Source: Otatea glauca
Taxonomy: Eukaryota > Streptophyta > Magnoliopsida > Poales > Poaceae
Length of the DNA: 64,000 nucleotides
Direction of reading: 5' to 3'
Assembly (NCBI GenBank): GCA_036346275.1
Contig: CM070730.1
Coordinates: forward strand, 41,152,918-41,216,917
Made by a program: the position numbers and the translations under genes. The notes below the pieces were generated by a model that was not told the origin of the DNA, did not search any database, and saw only the letters and a program-made list of their open reading frames with translations. Shown in pieces: positions 1-10,625 of the stretch (position 1 is its first letter; each line of letters opens with the position of its first letter).

Positions 1-395
1 GGGAGGTTTGTAACATCCCAAAAAATTTGACTTATAATTTCGCTCACGTGCATTTTGTGATTTTCGAAATTATTGGATTTTTCGAAATTATTTGAATTTA
101 TTTTAATTAAGTATATTGAACCTTTGGTGAAAACTAATTATATATAGATAAGAATAATATGAAGTTTTGTCAAAAATATTTTATTTGAGTCCAGAATGTT
201 TCAAAGTATTTATGAGAATTTTCTTGGATTTTTCCTGATATTTTAATTGCCTTAAATGAATTAATCTTATTTTGGGAATTATTTTAAATCGAAAAGCGTT
301 GGAAATCGAGTAAATAAGATCTTGGGCTCTGATACCCTCAGAGTGTCGGCCCAGAGGGCGTAATGCTTGGTCAAAGGTCAAATTTGGGAAAATCT
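1..395 (+). mobile_element. 3' end of a gypsy element: PPT and truncated LTR
   Basis: The window opens on a purine run (GGGAGGTT, 1-8) followed at 9 by TGTAACATCCC, the LTR start seen at 825, 11479, 37570 and, reversed, at 49354 and 61712. The same purine run precedes the reversed LTR at 61713-61726, so this is the polypurine tract and 3' LTR start of a plus-strand gypsy element lying left of the window. The AT-rich stretch resembles the LTRs at 31372 and 37570 more than the one at 825. The resemblance fades near 345-395, where copia-like sequence starts, so the LTR is truncated. Confidence 0.7.
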
Positions 396-540
396 GATTC
401 TTCCGCCTCCATTTGATTGCTATGGGTTTTGGCTTGGTTTCTTTAGGTGTAGAATTGCATTTGTGATCTTGTTTTGGGGATAAAATTTAATTTGGGATCA
501 TTCACCCCCCTCTGATTGCCATCTCGATCTTTCATAGATA
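396..540 (+). mobile_element. copia LTR terminus in inverted orientation
   Basis: This stretch matches the reverse complement of 9295-9410, the terminus of the copia LTR. Shared landmarks are TTCACCCCCCTCTGATTGCC and the TTTGGCTTGG block. It therefore points opposite to the minus-strand copia coding sequence next to it. It may be a second copia copy or an inversion. Confidence 0.55.
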
Positions 541-824
541 AGGAATAACTAACAGCACGTGCATTTTTCTCCCTCAACACAGTTGCCTCAACCTTGAGGG
601 CCTCACAAGAAACAGAAGGGGCATTTATAATCCTAAGGGTCTGGGTCTCAAGCTTCTTCTTAAGCTGGACTTGGATTTTATCCATGTCCCCCTCAATCTC
701 AGCACATGGCAAGCAACTTTCTTGTAACTTAACAAGTAAGTCCTTAGCAATTTCAGCACACTGGACATTTAAGGATTCATTGTCAAGTTTTAGTTGCCTA
801 CAGCCCTCACATGAGCTGACTGAA
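541..824 (-). pseudogene. Ty1/copia polyprotein fragment, coiled-coil Cys-rich region
   Basis: On the minus strand this reads as a Lys/Glu/Leu-rich segment with paired cysteines (SSCEGCRQLKLDNESL and ESCLPCAEIEGD). That is typical of the coiled-coil region downstream of gag in many grass copia elements. It continues the minus-strand copia sequence at 7725-9245 and was separated from it by insertion of the Tekay element at 825. The open frame runs on to 443, but that part is LTR-like. Confidence 0.6.
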
Positions 825-1362
825 TGTAACATCCCAAAATTTGAGTTTTGGAATATTGAATTCAAAAATAAACCATTTGCATTTTTCTTGAATTAATTCT
901 AGCTTAATTTGAATTTTCCATTAATGAAAGGATTTAATTTGACTAAACTATTCATCAAACTCAAGATTTTGAGGTTTTAGTTGGGTCCATTGTGCTCCAA
1001 GGAATTTTTCTGTATTTTTGGGGATTTTTCTGAATTTATTTAATATTTATTTGAATTTATTTGCATTTATTCAAATTTCTGGATTTTTCTTAAATAGGAA
1101 AATGATTTTTAAAATTTCAAATCGCCTCGGGCCGTTTTTCCCCGCGCGGCCCATTCTTTTTCTCCTCCCGACACGCTCCGCTCGGCCCACCTCTCGCCTA
1201 TGACCCGCTCGGCTGCTTCACCACCAGTAACCGGCCGTCCGATTTGCGCCATGTGTACGGCTGAGATCGCGCCCCCGCGAAACCCTAGCGCCGCCGCTCG
1301 GAGTCCTGCCGCCGCACGCCGCCGCTCTCGGTCTCCGGGTCGGGCATGCCTCCCGAGACCCC

Positions 1363-1369
1363 TATTTAA
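1363..1369 (+). promoter_or_regulatory. LTR TATA box (TATTTAA)
   Basis: TATTTAA sits about 540 bp into the LTR, just upstream of GC-rich leader sequence. The solo LTR has TATAAATG at the equivalent place (12031). Transcription would start near 1395, leaving an unusually long (about 2.3 kb) LTR part in the transcript leader. Confidence 0.6.
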
Positions 1370-2162
1370 CCCGCCACGCGCCTCCCGAGGTTCTCCTCTC
1401 CGTGCCGCCTCGTTTGCCCTATCTCTCGCTGCCCGAGCAGCCGCCGTCGCTCCGCGCGAGCTGGCCGTTGCTTCCGTCGTGCCCGAGACCTTCCGCCTAT
1501 TTCTTCGCCGCCGGTGCCTCTCCGCCATAGCCACGGGTCTCATTGAGTTCCCCGCCTCGTCCTCTTCAGGATCCGCACCCACGCATCCGATCCATCGCCA
1601 TCTCGCCGTCGGCCGCGTCTTCTTCCCCGAGTCCGGTAAGCTCGCGCCGCCGCTTCGCCGTCGCTCCTCGCTGCGAGCCTCGGCCGTTCGATCGTTGGTA
1701 TGCGGCTTAGATCGCTCCACGTCCTTCACCGCCCGAGCCGTGTCTCCAAACGTCCGATCTGGTCAAGTTGCCAGATGAGCGACGCGTGGCCCGTCCACGT
1801 CAGCTCTTGCGTCACCCGCTGCGTCAGCGCCGACGTCAGCCGTGCACCGGGTGCACGGTGAACCGAGCCCGTGTGGTGCACCGAGGCCACCGTGAACCCG
1901 ATGACGTCAGCGTTGCGCAATAAATCATTTTTCCAGTACAAAAATAAATCCGAAAATTCCGATTTTCTGTTTTTTTGTATTTTCTGTGAATTTAATTTTT
2001 CAGAAGGTCAATCTCCCTCATACGAACTCCGATTGAGGCGATTCAAGTTTCTAAATTTTTCTAAAATCAAGATCTATCTTCCAGAGCCATTTATTTTCAG
2101 TTTTGAGCTTGTTTGAGTCTCTGTTTTGTATTTATTTGGTTTCGTTGCTTCTTTTTCGGTAG

Positions 2163-2225
2163 ACGCTAATTCCGAGGGAACGAACGAAGACTTCGAAGAC
2201 CAAGACTCGGCACTAGAGCAGCAAG
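2163..2225 (+). other. candidate acidic mini-exon A in LTR
   Basis: A T-rich tract ending CGGTAG is followed by 63 bp and then CAAG|GTAAGT, a good plant splice donor. Read with one base carried in from an upstream exon, it encodes an acidic peptide containing EDFEDQDSALEQQ and leaves phase 1. The same exon occurs at 12869-12931 and, reversed, at 60346-60284. An 81-bp version is at 32913-32993 and 47808-47728. Most differences from 12869-12931 are synonymous. No start codon could be assigned. Confidence 0.45.
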
Positions 2226-3355
2226 GTAAGTCGTAATCCTTTGATCATATTGATCCTATGTTTGCAAAAGTAATTTACTTTATTACAATTGCATGCTATT
2301 TTGTGTATCAATGCTTATTTAATGGGAGTAGATGTATACCTAGTTGACATTATGCCACCTTGATTATTTGTATGCCATGTATCCATTGATAAACCTAGGT
2401 TGGGACAGTACTAGTTGGACATAATCACTATACCAACATTGGGTTATCGTAGCTATGCTTAGACATGCTTAGATATACTTTAGAATTCATGTCACATATT
2501 GAATAATGTTAATCTTGACCTAATGAGATATTGAATCGTGGCCGTTAGCCACTGTTGTAAAATTTGTTGCACCATAGCGGGGTTTGCCAATGGTCTTGGT
2601 TGAACGAATTGTTTTCCCTCGGGCAAGTGATCGTGCAGTAAAGGGGGTGCTTTCTAGCACATTGGGATGTGGATGTCTTGCCTGAGACAATTTAAGGACT
2701 TAATCTTGTGCGTCATTGAACTGGGCCTAACCGTACTACCACGAGTCTGGTATGGGACAGACTTAGCTGATTAATTTGCAATGTCTAGCCTTGAGTACTG
2801 CCAATTGGTGGTGTGGGTTCCGGGATGGACGGGTAGATTCGTAAGGCGCAAGAGGGGGCCCTAATGGGCGAAACCTTAGCGGCAAGACTGAGTTTAGACA
2901 AGGCATTGTAAAGGCTTTGTCATGATATCTCTGCGACACACCAGAGGAAGTGTGTTAGTAACGTTTGCACAAAGAGATGTTCATGTCTTGTGGGTAAAGT
3001 TGTACAACCTCTGCAGAGTGTAAAACTATTCGAATATCCGCGTCCGCGGTCATGGACAAGCCCGGGAATTTCACACGGGGTATAGAGTGTTTCATAAAAT
3101 GTGGAATGTGGAATTGTTGGGATGTGAACGGGGAGTTCAATGTTGTTTTGTTGTCTATCATTAATCTATCAATCATTTATCTATCTTTCCATTAATATGC
3201 TTTCAATCTATTTATTGTATTTCGATTCATGTTACTGCTTTCTGCAAATGAAACATATAGCCATCCTTGTCAAACCGTGCATGAATATATTGCATCAATC
3301 CCCTACAGCTTGCTGAGTACCTTTGTACTCACGGCTTTATGCCCTTGTTGATCAG

Positions 3356-3414
3356 TTGATGAAGGAGATAATGAATATCATGAGGAGGAATTCTATGAAG
3401 ACTACGTGGATTAG
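3356..3414 (+). other. candidate acidic mini-exon B in LTR, with stop
   Basis: After TTGTTGATCAG, a plausible acceptor, the exon continues in the phase left by exon A. It encodes DEGDNEYHEEEFYEDYVD and then TAG. The same frame and stop are kept at 14058-14116. In the reversed LTR near 59108-59170 the frame is kept but the acceptor is altered. The implied intron is 1130 bp (2226-3355). Confidence 0.45.
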
Positions 3415-3692
3415 GAAGGCGTTCCCCAGACGATTGCCTGTGGCATGTCGAATGGCTCAAGTTATCTTTTCCGCTGCAATAGTATTTGTTTATTAAGCCC
3501 TTAAGGCATAATGGTATAAACATTGACCATAAGGTCGTTTGCTTTAATTAATAATAATTTTCTTCTTCTTAGTTAATTCGTTGTATGGAATGGTATTTCA
3601 TCTATGTTTCCACTGTGTGCACTAGCGTGATTCTGGACTAGTGCGGTATACACAGAGGGTTTTTGATTTGCAAATCCGGGTCCCGATAGAGA

Positions 3693-3706
3693 TGGTATCA
3701 GAGCCA
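3693..3706 (+). other. primer binding site (initiator tRNA-Met type)
   Basis: TGGTATCAGAGCCA matches the usual plant retrotransposon PBS complementary to the 3' end of initiator tRNA-Met, 4 bp after the LTR end. Confidence 0.9.
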
Positions 3707-4260
3707 TATCGACTGTAGGTCGCTATTCTAGTTAGCATGGTCTTCAAAATTATTTTCTAAATCAAACCAACAAATTGGTACATAATAGTTTTCGTCTCCT
3801 CTCGCCTTATTCTTAGGTTCTTATTCCTCTCCTTTGCTAAAACATTGATTCGAAATTTAAATTGATCTTATCTCATGAAACTTCTCAAAGCCTCGAGTTT
3901 TCTGCAAGGATTTAACCAAAGAAGGTGAGGATCAATCTGTCAAGATTATGCCAAGAAGACTACAATATAAGATAGTTTCCTAGTGCTCAAAGGTGCTTGA
4001 GCATGTTTTTCCTCTCAGTTTAGTTATGTTTAGTCTGCGTATAATAAGATTTTCTTTGCTTGTTTGCCGGTATGTTGTACCCTTGCCCCAAGAACGGTGT
4101 TGCAACCATACCTTTAGTAAAAAAAACTTTATTTGCCTCTTTATTTGAAGCCTTTCGGCTGTGTTCTTTCGTCCCTGGGTATTTCCTTCTCCCCTAGATG
4201 ATCTTACCACTCGTCTACAGCTTTTCCCTCTTACCTATCAAACCTTGTGCTGCATCTCAG

Positions 4261-5459
4261 ATGGTTGACACTCGTTCTGGAGCCGATCGCAGTTCGCCTG
4301 TGGATGCCAGTGCTAGCGCCAACACCAACTCCATTCCCAATGCACCACCGCCACCACCAGCAGTGACAGATCAGAATATGGGATATTTTCTGGCAGCTCA
4401 GACTCAGCTAATGAACACAATGATGCAGAACATGAACAACATGATAAATCAACAGAATCAGACTATAGTTGCCCTAGCTAACCTATTGAACCAACAGAAC
4501 CAAGCTGCTGCTGCACCTCCTCAAGCTCGTCTCCAGTCCAAGCTAGCAGAATTTATGAGGACTCGCCCGCCAACTTTCTCCAACTCTTCAGAACCATTGG
4601 ACGCCGATGACTGGATTCGCTCTATTGAGAAGAAACTCGCAATTGCTCAGTGCACAGATCGTGAGAAGGTTCTCTATGCCACTCATCAGCTGGAGGGCAC
4701 TGCCGCTGAATGGTGGGAGAAATATAGTGCTGCCCATGATGACCTGAGACTATCACTTGGGCAGAGTTTTCCACTGCTTTCCGCCACTCTCATATCCCAG
4801 ATGGAAAAGTAGAGATGAAGAAGAATGAGTTCCGAGAGCTTAAGCAAGAAGGGATGTTAGTGAGTGAATACCTTAATATGTTCACTCAACTCGCTCGCTA
4901 CGCTCCAGAGGATGTAGCTACAGATGATGCTCGCCAGAAGAAGTTCAAGCGTGGACTCAATCCAGGACTAAAGGTGCAAGTCATTGGCAATGACTATGCA
5001 GATTTCCAACACCTGGTAGATAAAGCTATGCTCATTGAGGAATCTCGCCGTGAATTGGAAGAATCCCGTAAGAGGAAGATGATGCAGCATGGAGCCCATC
5101 AGAGTCATCAGCAGAGAGTTAGAACCAATGCTCAACAGCCTGCTCGTTTCACTCCTCCGAATACATTCAGGACCCCTGCACCAGCACCTCGCCCAGCTCC
5201 TTCAGGCAATCGCAACCTCAGCACCAACAACAATCCACCTCAGAGGACCAATAATCCAGCTACAGGAGTCACATGTTTCAACTGTCATGAACTCGGTCAT
5301 TATGCCAATAATTGCCCAAGGAAGCAAGCTGTGACGCCAGTTTGTTTCAACTTGGGATCTACGCCAGCCAAGACCCCGCACCAGGATCAGGATGTGGAGT
5401 GCCCCAGACTCCCAACCAAGCCACCAGGACTCCGCCGCCTGCTGGAAGAGGCCGTGTGA
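4261..5459 (+). pseudogene. gag: Tekay gag (capsid and zinc knuckle), frameshifted
   Basis: The start is taken at 4261 (MVDTRSG), typical of Tekay gag, although the open frame extends back to 4198. A Gln/Asn-rich N-terminus is followed by the retrotransposon gag capsid domain (ADDWIRSIEKKL...ATHQLEGTAAEWW). Frame is lost near 4760-4810 and regained at 4815 (EFRELKQEGMLVSEYLNMF). A Pro/Thr-rich linker leads to a CCHC knuckle, CFNCHELGHYANNC (5275-5316). Gag would package the element RNA into virus-like particles. The frameshift makes it non-functional. Confidence 0.9.
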
Positions 5460-5745
5460 ATCACGTCACCACCGAGGACGCCCACTGCACCAGACGTCAT
5501 ACTAGGTAAGCTCCTAGTCAACTCAAAGATCTGCCATGGTTTTGCTTGATTACGAGCTACGCATTCGTTTGTTTCTGAGTTTTGCTGCAAATCATCAATT
5601 AAAGACAATGCCTCTTAAGACTATTTTATTAGTGCAATCTCACTCGTTACGATTTGAGTACGAACCAAGGCTGCCCGGTTAAGATATTAATTGGAGGGTA
5701 GAATTTCTAGCCAACCTGATTGTCCTAGACACCAAGTCCCTAGAT
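5460..5745 (+). pseudogene. degenerate aspartic protease
   Basis: The protease region lies between gag and RT in the expected place. A relic of the active-site motif is visible near 5548-5575, where Asp is followed, after a lost base, by ATHSFV from the canonical DSGA-THSF. The region has several frame changes and stops before the ILGMDWLSK motif at 5746. Confidence 0.65.
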
Positions 5746-6600
5746 GTGATCCTAGGAATGGATTGGCTCTCCAAGAACCAAGCAGTTTTGGATTGTGGGA
5801 ATAGAGAAATCACCTTAACCAGTCCAGAAGGTACCAAGTTAAAAGTTCAAGATGTTTCAGATCCTTCCGAAGGGATTAAAGTTTGTAGTGCCAAAGGAAT
5901 AAGTTTGGAAGATGTGCCAGTCGCCAGCGATCTTCCTGATGTGTTTCCAGATGAGTTGCCTGGGATGCCACCGGATCGAGATATAGAGTTCTTGATAGAA
6001 CTAGTTCCTGGAACACCACCCATTTCTAAGAGACCTTACAGGATGCCTGCTAATGAGTTAGCCGAAGTAAAGAGACAGATCAAAGAGCTACAAGATCAAG
6101 GTTTTGTTCGACCAAGTTCTTCGCAATGGGGAGCGCCAGTTCTTTTAGTCAAAAAGAAAAACGGAACTCAGAGAATGTGTGTAGATTATCGCTCACTTAA
6201 TGAGGTCACCATCAAGAATAATTACCCTCTGCCAAGAATCGATGATTTGTTTGACCAACTTCAAGGAGCCGGAGTGTTCTCGAAGATTGACTTAAGATCA
6301 GGTTACCACCAGTTGAAGATTCGTCAAGAAGATATCCCCAAAACAGCTTTTGTTACTCGGTATGGACAATATGAGTATACCGTGATGTCTTTTGGATTGA
6401 CCAATGCCCCTGCCTACTTCATGACCATGATGAATAAGGTATTCATGGAATATTTGGATAAGTTTGTTGTTGTTTTCATTGATGACATTCTGATCTACTC
6501 CAAGAGTGAGGAAGAACATGAGGATCACTTGCGCGAAGTTTTAACGAAGCTAATAGAGAATCAGCTTTATGCAAAGTTCAGTAAATGTAGTTCTGGATGA
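5746..6600 (+). pseudogene. pol: Tekay reverse transcriptase
   Basis: The open stretch starts at ILGMDWLSKNQAV, the end of the protease. It then runs through RT motifs: RPYRMPANELAEVKRQI, the VDYRSLNEVTIKNNYPLPRI finger region, SKIDLRSGYHQLKI, MSFGLTNAPAYF and the catalytic FIDDILIYS (about 6475-6500). It ends in a premature stop because one base is missing in the ...KFSKCEFWMKEV block near 6588; the next part continues in another frame. RT would copy element RNA to cDNA. Confidence 0.93.
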
Positions 6601-7289
6601 AAGAAGTTGCTTTCCTAGGACATGTCATATCAGCAGAAGGAGTCGCTGTTGACCCTGGTAAAGTACGAGATGTGCTAAGTTGGGAGTCACCCAAGACGGT
6701 ACCCCAAATCCGAAGTTTTCTTGGAATGACGGGATATTATCGCCGTTTCATAGAAGGGTTTTCTAGAAAAGCTAGACCGCTCACTCAACTCTTAAAGAAG
6801 GGGAAGAAATTTATTTGGACAGCAGAGTGTGAGCAAAGTTTTCAAGAATTAAAGAAGTGTTTGACAACTGCCCCAGTGCTTATTCTGCCAGAAAATAGGA
6901 AGGATTTTGAGATATTTTGTGATGCATCCCGACAAGGAATCGGTTGTGTGCTAATGCAAGATAAGAAGGTTGTAGCGTACGCTTCGCGACAACTAAGGCC
7001 ACATGAAGTTAACTACCCTACCCATGATTTGGAATTGGTAGCCGCAGTGCATGCTTTAAAAATTTGGCGCCATTATCTCATTGGTAATCATTGTGAAGCT
7101 TATACTGATCACAAGAGTTTGAAGTATATCTTTACCAAAGCTGACCTCAATATGAGACAAAGAAGATGGTTGGAACTGATCAAGGACTATGACATTGGGA
7201 TTCATTATCATCCAGGTAAAGCTAATGTCGTAGCGGATGCTTTGAGTAGAAAGAGCTACTGCAATACTCTAATGATTAAGGAAAGTTAG
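6597..7289 (+). pseudogene. pol: Tekay RT thumb and RNase H
   Basis: Continues the RT after a 1-bp frameshift with MKEVAFLGHVIS, the connection block RSFLGMTGYYRRFIEGFS, and an RNase H domain. The RNase H acidic residues are in FCDASRQGIG, HDLELVA, AYTDHKSL and VVADALSRK. It ends at a stop (KES then TAG). The minus-strand copy at 63354-63947 is very similar, so the two elements belong to one family. Confidence 0.92.
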
Positions 7290-7724
7290 CCAGCCCTTTA
7301 TAAGGAATTCCAGAAGCTTAGTTTGGAATTGGTTCAGGAAGGTTATTTAGCTACTTTGGAAGTACGCCCTACGTTGGAAGATCAGATTCAAGAAGCACAG
7401 GTAGATGATGCTGATGTCAAGGAGATTAAGAGCAATATGAAGAAAGGAAAAGCCCCAGGGTTCACCGAAGATGAACAAGGTACTATTTGGTATGAGAAGT
7501 GTATTTGCGTACCAGATCAGAAAGAGCTTAAGGAGTCGATTCTTAAAGAAGCGCATGAGACTTTATACTCCATTCATCCTGGAAATACCAAGATGTATCA
7601 AGATCTCAAGGAAAGGTATTGGTGGCCTAGTATGAAGCGTGAGATTGCAGAGTATGTTGCAATTTGTGATGTCTGCCAGAAGGTCAAGGCAGAGCATCAG
7701 AGGCCAGCAGGATTGATGCAGCCA
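7290..7724 (+). pseudogene. pol: integrase N-terminal HHCC zinc finger, truncated
   Basis: The reading includes the integrase zinc-finger pattern HETLYSIHPGNTKMYQ...CDVCQ followed by KVKAEHQRPAGL. The sequence leaves the Tekay family right after that motif, at about 7720-7726, and continues as minus-strand copia. The DDE core and chromodomain are absent. Confidence 0.88.
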
Positions 7725-9245
7725 TCAATTTCAGCAAGCAATTTAGAGCAATTTTCACATGATGCGTTAGTGTGAGCATGAAGAAAACTAGCATCAACAG
7801 GAATAGCATAAATAGAATAAGTGCTAGCATTCTTCGACCTAAGAATTTCAAGCTCAGAAACCACACTATCATGCATTGTCCTTATGTTCTCAATCTCTAC
7901 AAACAAAGCATCGCAAAGAGTACAATCAGCAAACTCTCAGGAGTAACAAGATCTAAGAGAAGCTAACTTCCGAGTTAAGGTACCTACTTCCGTATCTAGC
8001 TCTACACACCTAACTCTAGCTCTAGTATGAAATTTTCCTAATTTGCAGAAAGCTTCATTGAGCTGGTCATAAGAGGGTACCTCGTCTAAGTCGCTGTAGA
8101 GCTCGGAGTCGATGATGTTGTTGGCATCCGCCAAGAAACACATCCCGGTAAATTCATTGCCGCCCTTGTTCTTCTCTTGTGGATCATCCTTGCCCTCGTC
8201 GCTCTAGGTCTCTGTATCGGAGAGGTTAATGTCGTCGAGTGCGACGAGGACGCGATGGAAGAGCTTCTTGTTCTTCGAGAAGTTGCGGTACTTCTTCTCA
8301 CGTGTTGGGTCACAAGCTAGGGACTTCTTGTTGTTGTGGTTCTTGTCGGTGTAGTCGATCTTTCCTTAACCGTCGGAGTCATTCTTGCCTTTCCCCAGCT
8401 TGGGGCAGTTTGCCCAAATGTGGTTGGGTCCACCACACTCGAAGGAGGTGATCATGCCACCTCTCTTCCTCTCCCTCACCCTTTGGTAGGCATGAGAAAA
8501 TTTGCGAGCTAGAAAAGCAAGCTCACTTTCTGAAAAATTTTCCAGTTGTTCATCGCTTAGCTCGCAAAGGGCGGAAAGAGAGAAATGAACTGAAGTCTCA
8601 GAAGACAATCCAATTGGATCGGTGACCAAGGCCATCGACTGCGACTTTGTCTTATGAGAGACAACATCGATCTCATGAGTCTTGAGTCGGGAGTAGAGCC
8701 CGTCAGGAGGCAAGGTCGATAAGTCTGTGTTGTCCTTGATTGTGGTCACCTTCATCTCCCAAACACATAGATCAAGTACAGTCAAGAAGTGTCGAATGTT
8801 TTTCGAGTCATGGTATGTGCAGCCAACTGCACGGAGATCTCTCAAAATCTTTGTAAAATGATCAAAGCACTCATCAAGGGTCTCCCAGTGTGCTGTTCAA
8901 ACTTGTTGTAGTCATGATTGTATTGATCCTGTCTCACCGACTTGATCTGGGTGGTGCCCTCTTGGTAAACATCGAGGGCCACCCAAATTTGGTGAGCAGA
9001 TCATAAGGGAGAGATCTTGTCTTACTCACTGTGGCTAAGGTCCTATATGAGGATATTCCTTGCCTTAGCATTGGCCTCAACGTCAGCCATATTGTCGGTC
9101 GTGACGTTTTCATCGGTAGGAACCTCATATGGGAGCTTCACTTTCTGCCAAATCAGGAAGCCCTGGGCAGCGATATACGACTCCATTCTTGACTCCAGAA
9201 AAGATAGGATGCTTGGTGGAATATTTTTTCATCGCCACGGCTCTT
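7725..9245 (-). pseudogene. gag: Ty1/copia gag and coiled-coil region
   Basis: On the minus strand the gag starts near 9240 (KKYSTKHPIFSGVKNGV). It runs through the UBN2-type capsid region (KILRDLRAVGCTYHD..., 8845-8500) to a CCHC zinc knuckle, FECGGPNHIWANCPKLGKGK (about 8380-8440). A Ser/Arg-rich linker and the Cys-paired coiled-coil region (ASCENCSKLLAEID, to 7730) follow. Several frame changes break it. The protein resumes at 824-541 beyond the Tekay insertion. Protease, integrase and RT of this element are not in the window. Confidence 0.8.
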
Positions 9246-9280
9246 AAGATCAGTCAAGATCAATGGAAGAGCAAAACCGG

Positions 9281-9293
9281 GCTTTGATACCAA
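9281..9293 (-). other. copia primer binding site
   Basis: On the minus strand TTGGTATCAAAGC follows the LTR end directly. It is a tRNA-Met-type PBS with one change (CAAAGC for CAGAGC), placed between the LTR and gag. Confidence 0.7.
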
Positions 9294-9294
9294 T

Positions 9295-10220
9295 TGAATG
9301 ACCAAGATGGCGATCAGAGGGGGTGAATGATGACAAATTCAATTTTACCCCCAAAGAAACCAAGTCAAAACCCTTAGATATCAAATGGAAGTAGAAGAAT
9401 CAGTTTTCAGCCCAAGGCCGGCACTACTGCAATAAACAGTGAAATCTGGCATATGAACAGTAATTTCCGCATGTGTTCAAATCAAAAATTGATGTAGCTT
9501 TTGATAGAATGATCCAAAACTCGCAAAATTTTGTGTGCACCTTACTAAGGATATCAGGAACCTATTCCAACCCTCAATAGCAAGAATTGATGTTAAAGTT
9601 CTGACCTTTTATCAATTGAAGGAATAGTGCACAAGAACGGGTTCAAGAACAAAAACTAAGCCCTAAACTTGCTCGTGGGTTCTTGATGATCAAGATGATC
9701 CTAGATGGTATCCCACATGTCATAGCAAGCTAGAACATCAGAGAAGAACCTCAAAACACGATCTTCCAAGAATGATTCCCTTAAGAGCAAAAGATCGGTT
9801 TCTTGCAAAGAAGAGCACAAGATTTACCTAGATGATTGGGATATCTTCTAAAAAAGACTCATCCATCAATCATACATCCTTGGCACAAAATCCACAAGCA
9901 TTTATAATGAGGGGAGGCAAATCCAAATGTGTGGAATTTAAATTTCAAGAATGTAAATTGCGGAATTTAAATGCTGAATTTAAGGCATAATGTAAACGCG
10001 GAAAGTAAATTCAGAATTGAGAAAATTAGATTTTCATTTCTGGAGGGAGGTTTACAAAGCCTCACAACAAAGTGGGGAAAGCTCAAAGGAGCACAAAAAC
10101 CTCAAAACCTTCAAGAGGAGGAAGGCTACCCCTACCCCTCCATTTATACTACACTTGAGTCATTGACTACCCTTGGATGAGTTCCTTCTACCCTAAGGAT
10201 CACCATCAAGGGCTAGGATT
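9295..10220 (-). repeat. copia 5' LTR, promoter-distal part
   Basis: This is LTR sequence between the copia PBS and the CACTA insertion. It contains the AGAGGGGGTGAATGATGACA block common at copia LTR termini. The LTR continues at 16286 after the CACTA transposon, with ATT (10218-10220) repeated as the target duplication at 16283-16285. Confidence 0.7.
10143..10150 (-). promoter_or_regulatory. copia LTR TATA box
   Basis: On the minus strand AGTATAAATGGAGGGG lies about 850 bp from the LTR end, directed toward the copia gag. This fits an LTR promoter. Confidence 0.5.
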
Positions 10221-10239
10221 CACTACTACAGAGGGGTAT

Positions 10240-10625
10240 ATCCGCGACACCCCATCAGTGCCGGGTGAGGCCCACCCGGCAGTGATTGTATTATCACTGC
10301 TGGTTCCAAGTAAAACCGGCACAATAGTTTTTTCCCGTGCGAAGTGAAGGAATATCACTGCCGGTTCATTTTCTCCAACCAGCAGTAATACATCACTGCC
10401 GGTTTGTAAACAAAAGCCGACAGTGATAAGATTACCCTAAATTCTCCCGCGAACAGAGAAGCGATATCACTTTGCCGGTTCGTATTATAAAACAGGCAGT
10501 GATATATTACTACCGGTTGGTAAATAATAACCGGCAGTGATAAGACTTACCCTAAATTTTCACGCGCGAACGACAGAGAGTATCACTGCCGGATTATATT
10601 ATTGAACCGGCATTGATATTTTACT
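10240..10625. repeat. CACTA left subterminal hairpin repeats
   Basis: About ten copies of TATCACTGCCGGTT and its reverse complement alternate, so successive pairs can fold as hairpins with short loops. Such repeats are the usual transposase-binding sites of CACTA elements. Confidence 0.85.

Larger units (their letters stand above)
825..3688 (+). repeat. 5' LTR, Tekay subfamily 1
   Basis: The LTR starts TGTAACATCCC and ends GGTCCCGATA, where the expected terminal CA has become TA. The PBS follows 4 bp later. It aligns along its length with the solo LTR 11479-14391 and with the reversed LTR 58833-61712. It has an AT-rich first 300 bp, a GC-rich leader at about 1120-1900, and then an AT-rich 1.7-kb part that carries the candidate exons A and B. 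Confidence 0.93.
825..7724 (+). mobile_element. Tekay-type Ty3/gypsy retrotransposon, 3'-truncated
   Basis: The element has a 2.86-kb 5' LTR (825-3688), a tRNA-Met-type primer binding site, gag with a zinc knuckle, a degenerate protease, RT, RNase H and the HHCC finger of integrase. It stops abruptly at about 7724, where copia sequence resumes. The integrase core, chromodomain, PPT and 3' LTR are missing. The close relative at 58833-64000 keeps exactly these parts. The 5-bp target sequence before the LTR is CTGAA; no copy is seen at the right junction, consistent with a deletion. It is non-functional. Confidence 0.92.

Noticed and set aside
1200..1635. The plus frame from 1200 as a first exon joined to mini-exon A, since its phase fits at donor 1635
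   Set aside because: In the solo LTR the same donor (12311) is in a different phase and the corresponding frame has stops, so this is not conserved.
1109..1778. Long Arg/Ala/Pro-rich open frames on both strands (206 and 192 codons) in the LTR leader
   Set aside because: They overlap on opposite strands in GC-rich sequence and the frames are not kept in the homologous LTR at 11479.
3693..3706. tRNA-Met-like match
   Set aside because: It is only the primer binding site; there is no tRNA gene fold around it.
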